DNA from: Calendula officinalis | Lineage: Eukaryota > Streptophyta > Magnoliopsida > Asterales > Asteraceae | Direction: 5' to 3' | Assembly (NCBI GenBank): GCA_963853835.1 | Contig: OY970825.1 | Coordinates: 27,094,835 to 27,158,834 of the forward strand | Length of the DNA: 64,000 nt | Shown: positions 12,153 through 23,229 of the stretch, piece by piece | How the letters are laid out: every line of letters begins with the position of its first letter | Position numbering within the stretch: position 1 is the stretch's first letter | Notes under the pieces: generated by a model | Seen by the model: only the letters and a program-made list of their open reading frames with translations | The model's database searches: none | What the model was told of the DNA's origin: nothing | Position numbers and translations under genes: made by a program

Positions 12153-12916
12153 GGTACGGGTCCTCTTAAGTCAGTCCATACAAACGCGCACCTCCCTTTT
12201 TTGCTTGGTTTGGTGAGCCTGACAATCAAACTTTGAACGAAAAATGGTTCGGTTATGTATGAGAAATAGTTTGGTCGTATATTTGATCACAATTTTTTTT
12301 GGAAACGATTTGATCACCATTAATTAGGAGCATTTGATCTTAAAGAGAGCAAATTAAGATAGCGTTGAGGTGACAACCGTGACCCATGTCATATAGGATC
12401 ACTTGGGATTATCATTACTATTAGAGCACAATGTGTGATTTTTCTATTAAAGTCATATTAAAGTCTTTTTGAGTTGTTAACATAACTTTTAACAAGTTAA
12501 AATCTCTCTCTCTCTCTCATGATAAATTTAAAGTGGGTGTTAAAGCCAAAGTGAGTGTTACCAAATTAGCAAGATATAAGAGCACAATCTGTTTAACGCT
12601 TGTCATATCAACGATGACAGTAGTTTGGCGGAGTTTGGGCACCATCAAAGCTAAATAACAAGTGTTTAACCCGACGACACAACATGCTCTTAGTCTATTA
12701 GGCTATGGGGTACGAGTCATGCGGTGTGGTGCCCATGTGGCAACCTACCACACCATTGCAATTTGCAACCACAATGAACACGACCCCTCTCTATGGTGTG
12801 GTGTGAAAGAAGGTCCACCAAATCAGTCTATATTGTCTCACAAAGAGCATCTCCACGCTGTTGCAAGACGTGGTTGTGCCCACACCACATGACCACTTTG
12901 GTGGGGGGGGGGGGTC
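12153..12916. other. Intergenic, nothing recognised
   Basis: No supported gene. Contains a short CT run near 12507-12519 and a G run of about 13 bases near 12902-12914. The open frame at 12662-12892 has no family resemblance. Confidence 0.45.
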
Positions 12917-13580
12917 TAGACGTGGCAAATGGATCGTGTCGTGTAGGGTTCGTGTCATGTCGAGACCCCTAAACCCAAACCCGACACGTTTAATAAACGA
13001 GCTCAAAATGTTGACCCAGACTCGACAGGGTTAATTTCGTGTCAACCCGACCCAACCCGTTTAACACATTTAAGCCGTGAAATTTCGCATATTGCAATGA
13101 AACATAATAAAAAAATCCAGCAAAAATATAATAGAAACTAAAAAAACATAATAAAATTGCAACACAAATATAATAAAAATTAGCATTATTAACATTAACA
13201 TTATCATTAACATTAACATTAACAATGTATACATTAGCCATACTAGGATTACTGTTCATAAGAATTTGCCAGTTTTATTTATATAAATAATGTCTTTCTT
13301 AAATGATTAACAAAGCAAGGACTTGGCCAAATGGTTTGCTAAAAGTAGCTAAACCCATTGTTTGAGATGACCCCTGCTCGATTCCGATTCACGCCCATTG
13401 TACCCTTATTTTTACATTTTGAATTTTTGGAAAGATTTATCACCCTTCCCCTGAGAAGCCTTGAAATTTTTTTATTCATTCACTTTTTTTTTCTCTTTTT
13501 CTTTACAACACTTTCAAATTATATAATATTTAAATCATAGTAATCTTTTTATTATTATAGTTATTACTTATTACTATTAC

Positions 13581-13642
<62 letters not shown>
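13581..13642. repeat. (ATT)n microsatellite
   Basis: About 20 uninterrupted TAT/ATT units in an AT-rich tract. Confidence 0.95.
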
Positions 13643-13644
<2 letters not shown>

Positions 13645-14539
13645 GTTATTACTCTTTTATGTTGTACAAAATTTACACTTATACACTTTAAACTTTTATA
13701 CACTTTTTAACCTCTAAATTTAAATATATTATATACATCTTATTTTTTTTACAAGTTATTTTCCAATTCTATATAAAGTATTTGTTTTTTTCTTTTTTGC
13801 CATTAAAACATTTATGAACTAACTTTTTTGACATAAATTTACGTATTTAAAATATAGTGAGAAATTTATATACTTTAATTATTAAAAATTTAATAATATA
13901 TAAAACAAATTAAATACTAACAATCCAAAAAGTGAATCACACCAAAATACTATAATTCAAAGTTTTATATTTGTATAATAAATAAGTAGGACAGTAAAAT
14001 GAAATATTATATTATAACAATTATTAATCATTAAATAAATTTATATGATCAGCAATTTTAATATTTGTATAGTTTGGAATTATATGAACAAGTAATAAGT
14101 GTAAACAATGAAGTGAAATTCAACTATATGATAAACATCTTTTTCTATATATTGAAAGTAAAATAATTAAGAAATTTTAGCAACCCTAAAAAGTTATTTA
14201 TTACAAAATTAGTTTATTTCAATATACACATACATAAAATCAAACTAATGGTGAAATATTAAAAAGTGGTGTAGTTAGTTTATGTAGCTAAATTAGAAAG
14301 ATGTATTGAATTTTGGAAAGTTAACTTTAAAAATTTTGTGTATGTCCTGTAGTTGTCATTAAGGGATTTACAAGAAAATATATTATCTAAGTTTGTTTTC
14401 ATATAATATATATAAATCGATCACATTTATTTGTTAGATTTAATTTTTGTTATTACAAGAAAGTTTAGATTATTTAATATAAAGGAACCAACTACAATAA
14501 TTTGTTAGTTGATATATTTACTCTTAAAGACATTTTAAG

Positions 14540-14628
14540 GGTTGTTATTAGCAAAACTCTTGAAAATATATAATAAATTAAAGTAATTTTGATTTAAAGA
14601 CCCGTCGCAGCGCGCGGGCAAAACTAAT
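14540..14628 (+). mobile_element. Helitron-like 3' terminus
   Basis: A short GC hairpin (CCCGTCGCAGCGCGCGGG, 14601-14618) in otherwise AT-rich DNA is followed six bases later by CTAA then T. That matches the hairpin plus CTRR rule for Helitron 3' ends. The same layout, with a shared CCTCGTTA downstream, recurs in reverse at 28150-28186. The 5' end was not identified. Confidence 0.4.
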
Positions 14629-14968
14629 CCTCGTTAGAAAAACATTTATCTAAACAATAATATAATATAATTAGATACAAGGCCTAATATGAAATAAGAG
14701 CTCAATCTTTTTTACTACAATTACTAAGTTATAATATTTATATATTATATATTTAAAAATATAAAAATTATTAAATTATATACATACTCAAACGGGTTAT
14801 TCAGGTTACCTTCGAGTTGAAAATATTGACACTACCTAACCCGTTTATTTTTCGTGTCGTGTCGAGTCAACCTGTTTACTTAAACGCGTCGAAACCTCTA
14901 ACCCAAACCCATTAATTCAGTGTCAGGTTCGTGTCGAGTTGTCGTGTCATGTCTGGTTTTGCCAGGTG

Positions 14969-15358
14969 GGGTTTCCCATTCCCCACATTGTGGTGCCCAT
15001 CCACATCACTTCTACATCGGATGCAACTAATACACCACGTCAATGTCTTATACCAATCAGCCTTAGGATTGACCTTTCTGTTATGATCTAGGACATGCCA
15101 TGTTCTTTAAGCTAAAAAGTAACAATCACTATATTTATAATTTTTTATTATATATCTTTTTCTTTCGGTGCAGAGTATATTTGTTTGTTAGAGTTTGTCG
15201 AACTTGCTTACATCTTATAAATATGGAAAATCATCTCTAATTAATAAAAGGGATATTTGTTTAAAATAGTTACATTATTATCATTTAACTTTATTACTTC
15301 ACAGCAATACCTTTACTTTTTACTTAAGATCAGATAATTTTTCTGTTGTTAACAGTAA
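14969..15358. other. Short spacer, nothing recognised
   Basis: About 390 bp between the hAT-like element and the Copia LTR. No gene or clear repeat. Confidence 0.4.
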
Positions 15359-15659
15359 TGTTAGGTACTAAATTATTGTAAAGAATAGTTTAGGAGACAA
15401 TGTGTAACATTGCATATTGTATTAGTTTAACTTAGTATTAGACTTAAACTAATTAGGGAATTAAGACCATGGTATATAAACATAGTGTAAGCCTTAATTC
15501 CCCAACTTTTGTCATTAATCATTTCCATTTTCCAGCAATTCTTCTCTCTTCTTCTCTCTTGTTTCTCTCACTAAAACCCTAACCATCTTCATCACTTTCC
15601 TTCTAAAATCATCATCTATCATCAAGCTATGGATTGATTAAGTGTTTTTAAGCATTTCA
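15359..15659 (+). repeat. 5' LTR of copy A
   Basis: About 301 bp. It starts TGTTAGG, as does the LTR of copy B read on its own strand, and ends CA directly before the primer-binding site. It contains GGTATATAAACATAG (near 15470-15484), a plausible TATA element. No partner LTR was found to the right. Confidence 0.7.
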
Positions 15660-15673
15660 ATTGGTATCAGAGC
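15660..15673 (+). other. Primer-binding site (tRNA-iMet) of copy A
   Basis: ATTGGTATCAGAGC lies immediately after the LTR. TGGTATCAGAGC is complementary to the 3' end of plant initiator methionine tRNA, the usual Copia primer. Copy B has the same string. Confidence 0.9.
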
Positions 15674-16113
15674 AAAAACTCTCTGTGAGTAGATCCAAAT
15701 TCAAGCTAAATTCGTTCAGATTTTAGATTTTTGAAGTTCATGCTCGTTCGTCTCTGCGAAATCGAAGTTGCAAATTTTTGTGTACAAATGGAAGATTTTA
15801 TTGGATGATTGTGTTTTTCCATCAATTCTAAGCAAGTTAGAATCAAATTTCAGTTCATTCCATCAAGTATAGCTCTAAATTTGATGATTTTTATGAAAAA
15901 CTAGAAAAACTCAAAAAGTCTCTGAAAATCGCAAAATTTGATCAGATGTGTTATGATTTGGGATAAATGATCGGATCAGATCGTTAGAAAAGCAATTTCT
16001 AGTATATTGTGATTGGAATCACTGAATTTGGTCAAGTATTGAGCGAGATTGGATCGAAAAAGTGAAGAAAAGAACGAACGGTGTTCTTATGTCAAAGTCT
16101 TCGTCCTCAAGAA

Positions 16114-16338
16114 AAAGTTCGGCCCGAAAATTATAAAAAAGTTCGGCCCGAAGGTGATAAAAAAGTTCGGCCCGAAGGTTATAAAAAAAAAAGTTCGGCC
16201 CGAAGATTATCAAAAAGTTCGGCCCGAAGATTATAAAAACGTTCGGCCCGAAGGTTATAAAAAAGTTCGGCCCGAGATTATAAAAAAATTAAATCGGCCC
16301 GAAGGTTATAAAAAAGTTCGGCCCGAAGGTTATAAAAA
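16114..16338 (+). repeat. Leader repeats with a TTCGGCCCGAA core
   Basis: Nine to ten short units of the form GTTCGGCCCGAAGGTTATAA with variable A runs (about 21-27 bp each). The core TTCGGsCCGAA is an interrupted palindrome. The array sits in the leader between PBS and ORF; the open frame that crosses it is a product of the repeat. Confidence 0.85.
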
Positions 16339-16403
16339 AAAAAAATTTAAAGAAAATTTTCACATTTTTAAACACATGGACTTTTACCCCTAATTGCAAA
16401 AAT

Positions 16404-18597
16404 ATGGTTAAAGACCTTGCAAATGCGATAAAGGCTATCTCTCTTATCTCGAACTATAAGAAGGAAGATTACTCGAAGCCTACGAACAATAATCAAAAAT
16501 CTTCATCAACTTTTACGTCTGTTATATCTGCTACAATCTCAACTGAAAAGCCATCCATCACATCTTTGGATGCGACAAAGAAATCAATCGTTCGTGATTC
16601 AGAGTATTATAAACGTCAGATGTCGATGGCTAAACAATTGAGACTGAAAAAGTGTTAGCTGAAGATGAAGAACAAGTAGCAAATTTGTGCAGTATGCCTA
16701 GAGAGAATACTGAGGGTTCTGATAGATTCAATGAAGAAGCCAACAAGGAAAGTGAGATAACCAGTTCTTTTTTATCAAACTCTGATAATCCCACTGAACT
16801 GAGGGATGAGCTGGTTGTTCCACAAAACGATGAAAAAGAGGTACACTCTTCTTCTTTTGACTCTTTACTATCTGACTCAGACACTGATGAATCAGAGAAT
16901 TCCTTGTTTAATGAAAAACTTTTTCTTAAAATTGATGAGAAATCACATTTGACAAAACAAATTACTAATTTAGAATCTGAAAAAGCACAACTCTTATATG
17001 ATTTGAGTGAGTTAAGTCAACGTTCTCTTCAAATAACTCAAGTAAACAAGGAATTACAAAATCAGTTGTCTACCTCAAAATCAGCTTATCAATTTCAAAT
17101 TTCTGAATTACAAAATAATCTACAAAAACAAGTAAATACAACCAATGAATCAAATACACAAATCTCAAAATCAAAGGCAGAAAATTTAACCTTTCGTCGC
17201 CAACTTGAAACTCTTGTTCCTCAAGTTAATCAAAATAACCGTTCAAATCAAAAAACACAAGAGTTACAACAACAATTGTCATCATTTCATGCTGCTCACA
17301 CCAGTGAGGTCAATCGTCTAAATCACATGATAAATACAAAAAACCTTGAAATTTCGAACCTGGAAACTATGAAGACGGTGTCAAGTGATAAAGACGACTC
17401 CAAGCAGCTAATAAATGACTTGGTTAATCAACTAAGTCAAGAGCAAAAATGGATGAAGTCCGCAGACATCAAGATGAAAGACTACCAAGAACAGTTGAAG
17501 ACGGCTGACATCGAAATTCAAAAATTGAATGAACAAATCAAAAATATAACAACCAATTTTAAAAAGGAAATCGATGAACAATCAGCAACTATATACAGTC
17601 TCACTGTCAGAAAAGAAAATGCTGATGAACACATCTCAAAACTGGAACAAACGATTGTGAAAGCCGGTCATACTGCACAAACGATAAAATTCAACGAGCC
17701 AAAAGAGTTCAGATCGTACAAATCAAAAGTGGGTCTTGGAGCAGAAAACATCCGCCCTCTGGAAAAAGATGCAGATGTTCTTCCAACGTTATATAACTAC
17801 GATTACATGAACTTGGGAATCTGGCAAAGCTTCCTTCATATGCCTGATGAAGAAGCAGAAGTTGAAAAGTTCAACAGGGAAAAGGAAGAATATGCTCAAA
17901 TTAGCTTCAATTATGATGCCCTAAACTCAACATACGAAAAGAAGAAAGCGAAATTTGATCACAATGAATATTTTTCAATCATCACACTTGCTGAATTTTC
18001 CATTCTGAAAACCAAATTTTAAAACAAATCAAAGAGCCAAAGCTATATGTTCCACCATTAGTTTTAGAGAAGAAAATTGTCCAATTAGAAACTGAAATTG
18101 ATGAAACTCATAAGGCCTTTGATAAAGAAAAGGAAAATCTTCAAACAAGGATACATAAATTAGAGGACACCATTTTAGAATTGAAACCTAAAACTGACAA
18201 AAATGTTTCTCAAAATTCTAAATCCTCTTTATTAGGACCGGCACCCGTTAATCCTGTACCAATCATCTTGAGGAGAAACTCTAATTCACCCGTCTTAACT
18301 GCTTCTAATAGCAAATTAGAGTCTCAGAGTGAGAAGTTCAAGAAGCCCAATGGAGTCACAAGAGCCAAGAAGTCCGAGAAGCCTATTCAGACTGGACCTA
18401 GTATGCTTAAGAAGCCCTGCCTGCTTAAGAAGTCTAGTCCTCGTACGTCTGCAGTTTCTTCTTTTTCGGTTCAAAATAAAAGTAATAACTCTAATTGTGT
18501 GAAAACTCTTTTAACGGCTTTTAGAACTGATTATGATTCTACTGTTTATCGTCATGTCCGATACTCTCCTGATTTTGGTGAGTGTATGTTAAACTGA
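16404..18597 (+). pseudogene. Gag-derived coiled-coil ORF of copy A, frameshifted
   Basis: It starts with MVKDLANAIKAISLIS and a YSKPTNNNQKSSS segment like the region just upstream of the zinc knuckle in full Copia gag proteins. No CCHC knuckle follows. The text instead runs SLDATKKSIVRDSEYYKRQM and then AEDEEQ, as in copy B. One base is missing near 16641 (copy B reads KQIETKKV here), moving the frame to 16652..18022, a long heptad-rich coiled coil. A second shift near 18000 moves it to the frame that ends at 18597 (basic, Ser/Pro-rich tail with KKPCLLKKSS). So the ORF is dead in three pieces. No function is known for the coiled-coil segment. Confidence 0.8.
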
Positions 18598-18659
18598 CAA
18601 ATCTGGAACAAAAAGATTTTTTGATAAAATTACAAAGAAACAGATAACTCAGACTGATA

Positions 18660-19330
18660 GACGTTTTTTTGTAAGACTTGGCGCACCTTGCAGTATTCAT
18701 AAGAACATAGTATATCATAAATCTGGTAAACTTATAAACACATGCAAAACGTGCTATCCATACCAATGCAAATCATACGTCACTAAACCAGCAAAATCAA
18801 ATCAAAAGATTTTATCATCTCCAGTTTCCAAACAACCGAAATCTTTTCCCAAAAACCCACCAACCTCTGATACCCACTCGTTCTCTCGTCGCAAATCTTC
18901 AGGTTCCTAAGCCAAAATCTTCAGGTTCCTCAAAATGCGACAACAAAACACCCACCAAATCTTCAACGTTTGTAAAATATAACTGGATCAAAAATGAAAA
19001 ACTATCATTAGATTATTCAATCCTCTGAAACATCTTTAAATTGGGTCGTTAAATCCACAACTTCTGAACTGCCTCCTTGCAGTTCTCCAAACCTCTAATT
19101 TTATCATAAAATAATTCTACATAAAACATGAGTCATTAATCGTTCAGGACCCATACATAATTGGGTACCAAACATGTTTTAATTGTTTTATGTAGAATCT
19201 GAGGTACCTTGACTTGGGTTGTTCAAGGCACATGACTGGAAACATAGCTCTCCTATTCAACACTCATGATAAACAGTTGGGGATAGTTACCAGCCTCGAC
19301 CAGGGATCTTTTTCTAATTCCTTATTTCAT
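18660..19330 (+). pseudogene. Relic of the protease / GAG-pre-integrase junction
   Basis: Decayed coding text with several stops. Readable pieces are RRFFVRLGAPCSIHKN near 18660 and LGCSRHMTGNIALLF near 19213. The latter resembles the DSGCSRHMTG motif found between gag and integrase in Copia polyproteins. It suggests the family descends from a full element that lost the rest of pol. Copy B lacks this motif. Confidence 0.6.
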
Positions 19331-19343
19331 TTTAATTTTATCT

Positions 19344-19349
<6 letters not shown>

Positions 19350-19434
<85 letters not shown>
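19350..19434. repeat. (AC)n(AT)n compound microsatellite
   Basis: About 18 AC units followed by about 24 AT units. Confidence 0.95.
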
Positions 19435-19437
<3 letters not shown>

Positions 19438-19485
19438 TTTAATTTGTTAAATTTTCTTTTATTATTAATAAAATTAAATTTTCAA

Positions 19486-19596
<111 letters not shown>

Positions 19597-20743
19597 TCAT
19601 TAACATTAAATGACTTATACACAATTCAGTGTATAACTCGAGCTACATCATAATGGCTTATGCACACTTCAGTGTATGACCCGAGCTTCAATGCAATGGC
19701 TTTCAAGTATTTCAGCTTGAAACCCGGTCCTCAAAGGAAAATGGCTTCTGATCAAAACAGACTCAGAACCCGATCATCTAAAGAAAGGACAACGAAGCTC
19801 AATCATCCTTCAATGGAAAAACTCTCTTCCAACCCTCCGACGATGCTTAAGGTACGTCTTCAAATCTCAAAACTTTTTCATACTTTTGATTTGTCGAGGG
19901 GGAGAAATGCTAATTCTAGGGGGAGAATTATTATTTATAGGGGGAGAAAATTGAGAAAATAAAAACAATTACCCAAATCAAAAAGTTTTATGTCTGTAAC
20001 GTTAATTATAAGTCGTTGTAATATCCGTAAACGATCTCTTTACTAGTTCCCTAGTAAAGATAGCATCTGTTTATTACAAATTCTTTTAATTCTCGTTACT
20101 TACTACTTCAAAAGACATACCTTCCCATGGTCTACCAGATCCGGCCATACCTTCCCAGGGAAATATTTCAGCCAACTGGTAAATGTAAGGGTATACGTCT
20201 AGGGTATAGAAATAGGTGAGTGCAAGGTGATGTGAAAACATGATAAATCTAAGAAAACAAACCTTTGAGTGCATCCAAACCGTAAACAAACCGGGCAACC
20301 ATATAAATGAGTGATCATTCATGTGTTGGATGTTTCACTAGACTTTACTAGCCCAGTAAAGCAAATGCATGCCACCACCAACTACTCAAATTCCTCTCAA
20401 CAGGAATTTGTTTCATTTCATTAGGGGACGTAGCACAAAATCCCTGCCTTTGACCTCGCACCGATGGCTATTGCCAGCTAACGCCCTAAGTTAAGAAAAA
20501 GCAGCTGAAAGAGAATCCTAAGCATGATGTCTATCGCAGGGCCTTCAGTTCGTTCGCCTTTTAGCTTAGCCCTTTTATCTATTATGAGACTACCTTCGCG
20601 CCTAAGCTCTTCAATTAGCATTCTTATTCTTTCTGGCACCTGCTGGAATATTCGACACGCGAGGAATAGCGTGAAAGGACTCTAAACGACTGGAAACTGA
20701 GGCTTATCATTCGGAGTATGTCGGTATTGAATCATAATAACCT

Positions 20744-20852
20744 CCTGCCCCAGGTTAAGTCTCTTTGTATGCACAGGGTGTCTAGTTCTCACCCTCAAGA
20801 ACCTTCCAATATAGGACACCTGCCCCAGGTTAAGTCTCTTTGTATGCACAGG
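20744..20852. repeat. 34-bp direct repeat pair
   Basis: The same 34 bases, beginning CCTGCCCCAGGTTAAGTC and ending TATGCACAGG, occur at 20744-20777 and 20819-20852, 75 bp apart, at the edge where Helitron similarity is lost. Confidence 0.9.
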
Positions 20853-20854
20853 TA

Positions 20855-22080
20855 AATGATGACGGTAGCACGTACTTCTTACCACGTAATACATTACCAT
20901 TATCTTGATTTTGCGCCAAGATCGCCAATTTCGCATACGTCTCAGTTCTTATATCTTTTTGCTGCGTAATTATGTATCTCATCCTCTCAGCCTCAACCAT
21001 TGAGTATCCGTCGGTACAAAATTGCTGTAAAAATCATCTACCATTGAGTATCATGGAGAACTGATTTCTCCTGTCTTGCAATCGGTAAGCGAACCACTCC
21101 CTCATTGATACTCGTGTGCCTTTATTTTTTTCATTAAAATCAGTCACGGCTTGGTGGTAGACATCAGTACGGTACCCATCTTCTGCATATGGGAAAAACA
21201 AAGGGTAATGCAATGCTAGGTATAGTACGTGCAACTCGCTGATTTTTTTAAGTTTTTCGTTTTGCGTGTGGAGGACGATATCCCTAGGATTTGCTGTATC
21301 TTCAAAATCACCAACAATCAAAGCTGCTACTTCGGATGAAGTTGGTAGATTGTAGTTCCTACCGTCTCGTGACATGCTGCCAATAAGTCTGAGCTTAATA
21401 TTATTGTCATTTGAAGACCTTATAAATTCAGCAGCCATCCGAAACTTCTCTACCAATGGATTGATTGAATCAAGCATGTCTCGTATCTGGGTCGTAAGCT
21501 CAACATCTATTTCATTATAAGATGTTGATGTGCATCAGCGGTTGCTGTAAGAAAATATATATATAAGTGAACGAAAATGTAAACTTTATATTAGAAAATG
21601 CAACGACATCGTTAATTAATTGAGATTGGTTACCTAACAGCTTGTATCCGGTTTTGAATCTCGTTTTCCGTGTCATATATATAAAGTTGACAGAATTTAG
21701 GACGGTTTCCTGGTTCGGGCATCAAATCTCCCAATCTATGTGGATTTTCCCCCTTTATTCTGAAGCAGTAAGGGCCACGTCCAACATTAACGGACTCGTC
21801 TTACTTAGTACCCATAGAAGTGAAAGAGAACATCATGTTATATCGCCGTATATTGTTCAAAAAAGAAGCGCTCTTTGGATGTTGTTTGGTAATAAGATCT
21901 TTCAACAAGTTTGGTGGTTCAATCATGTCAACAGACAGCTTAACCTTACCCCTCATACAACATATTGAATATGAGTGGGGGTTTGTAGCGGAACGTCCTC
22001 AATCCTTCTCATCTTTCCAAACCATAGCACCACAAGACGCGCATTCGAAATCAGGATCTCCATGGTCAAGGTATTCTACA
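20855..22080 (-). pseudogene. Helitron Rep/helicase, N-terminal fragment
   Basis: Read on the minus strand. Pieces in order: DFECASCGAMVWKDEKD, NPHSYSICCMRGKVKLSV, RGPYCFRIKGENPHRLG, NRPKFCQLYIYDTENEIQNR, then NPLVEKFRMAAEFIR (21477 on), LHVLYLALHYPLFFPYAEDGY and REWFAYRLQDRRNQFSMILNGR. Next comes an in-frame stop, then FLQQFCTDGYSMVEAERMRY, and later KKYVLPSSFT. These follow the Helitron_like_N region of plant Helitron proteins. Similarity ends after LPSSFT near 20855, so the Rep catalytic two-His/Tyr motifs and the helicase are gone. An AT-rich intron-like gap lies at about 21500-21640. Not functional. Confidence 0.8.
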
Positions 22081-23229
22081 AAATTAAATTTAAAAATAAT
22101 ATGATGTAAAAATTTAATTTATAAATATAAAGAATAACAAACTTCTTAATGACATAAAGTTGTGCCGTTTGAAATTCCAACAAATGCATGTGGTGGTAGC
22201 TCAGATTCATTTTCCTGTTGAGGGGTGGTAAAGTTTAAACCACGTGAGATTCTCGGACACACCGTTTTTCCTTTTTTGTTAATCTTTTTTACCTTTGCAT
22301 TTAAAGAATCTCCTATTAGACATCATAAGGGGCAAAAAAAATATAATAAGTACATAGATCATAACATATTTGACAAATCTAGGGGGTTTAGGTGTCATTT
22401 GATAGTAGAAATTGCAAACCTTTTTCACATAAATTAAAATTTATGGGTGTATTGATGTTGAACCTTGAAGTCTTGTTGGTGAACACTGCACTGACTGAGT
22501 AAAATAGAAGGTTTATTAAATATCAATAGAAAATTTAGTAAATATTTACAAAAAAACAAATACCGTTTGTTTTGATTTTACTTTTTGAAGTAACGGGATA
22601 TGAGGAGGGTTGTGTTGTAGTTGTAGAAGTTGCAAATGGTATAAATGGTGTTTTGGTTGGAGGTGGTGTTGCCAATATTCCACTTATAGAAGCGGTATTT
22701 CGATAAAACATATTTAATGGTGGACCTAATTCAATTCATTATTAATAATAAATAAATAAGCATAATATGAAAGCCAATATATTTTTTATAAGCAAAATAA
22801 ATTCATTTTATAAATTTTGATATTCAATCTACTTACATGATAATTGACTCATACATGGAGCTATCATAGGTATTGGTGATATAAATGATGGACCTATGCA
22901 ATATAAACAATAATTATATAATTAGTTGCACATATTTATAAAAACTTTTTCATGTTTTGAGACTTAATGTAATAAGCTATGACGTTAGAAAATTATAAAC
23001 ATAATAAATAATTAAATGTTACAATAATTCCAGACAAATATACATTTTGATTCTTTGTTGTTGGCTAGTATTGAAGTTTTTGACGGCCTTCCACACCGTG
23101 TAGTTATATCAGCTAGCAAATCTGTTACAGATAAAAAAAAACTTTAAAAATGTGAATATGTATATTTGCCTGATGTTGTAAAAAACTACAATACTCAACA
23201 TCTAAGTTTTTGTAGACAAAAAACATGAC

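Larger units (their letters stand above)
12917..14968. repeat. hAT-like element interrupted by an AT-rich insertion
   Basis: The left part (12917-13080) and right part (about 14785-14968) both carry the same words in opposite orientation (GTGTCGTGT, CGACCCAACCCGTTTA, AACCCGTTTA). The ends GTGGCAAATGGATCG and the reverse complement of the right end (CTGGCAAAACCAGACATG) resemble hAT termini with GTGGCAAA cores. About 1.7 kb of AT-rich DNA separates the two halves and includes an ATT microsatellite and a Helitron-like terminus, suggesting later insertion. Confidence 0.5.

Noticed and set aside
12662..12892. 76-codon open frame
   Set aside because: No family resemblance; overlaps another spurious frame on the opposite strand.
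16049..16393. 114-codon open frame of KKFGPKV-type repeats
   Set aside because: It is a translation of the leader repeat array in copy A; unit lengths vary with A-run length, so no frame is maintained by selection.
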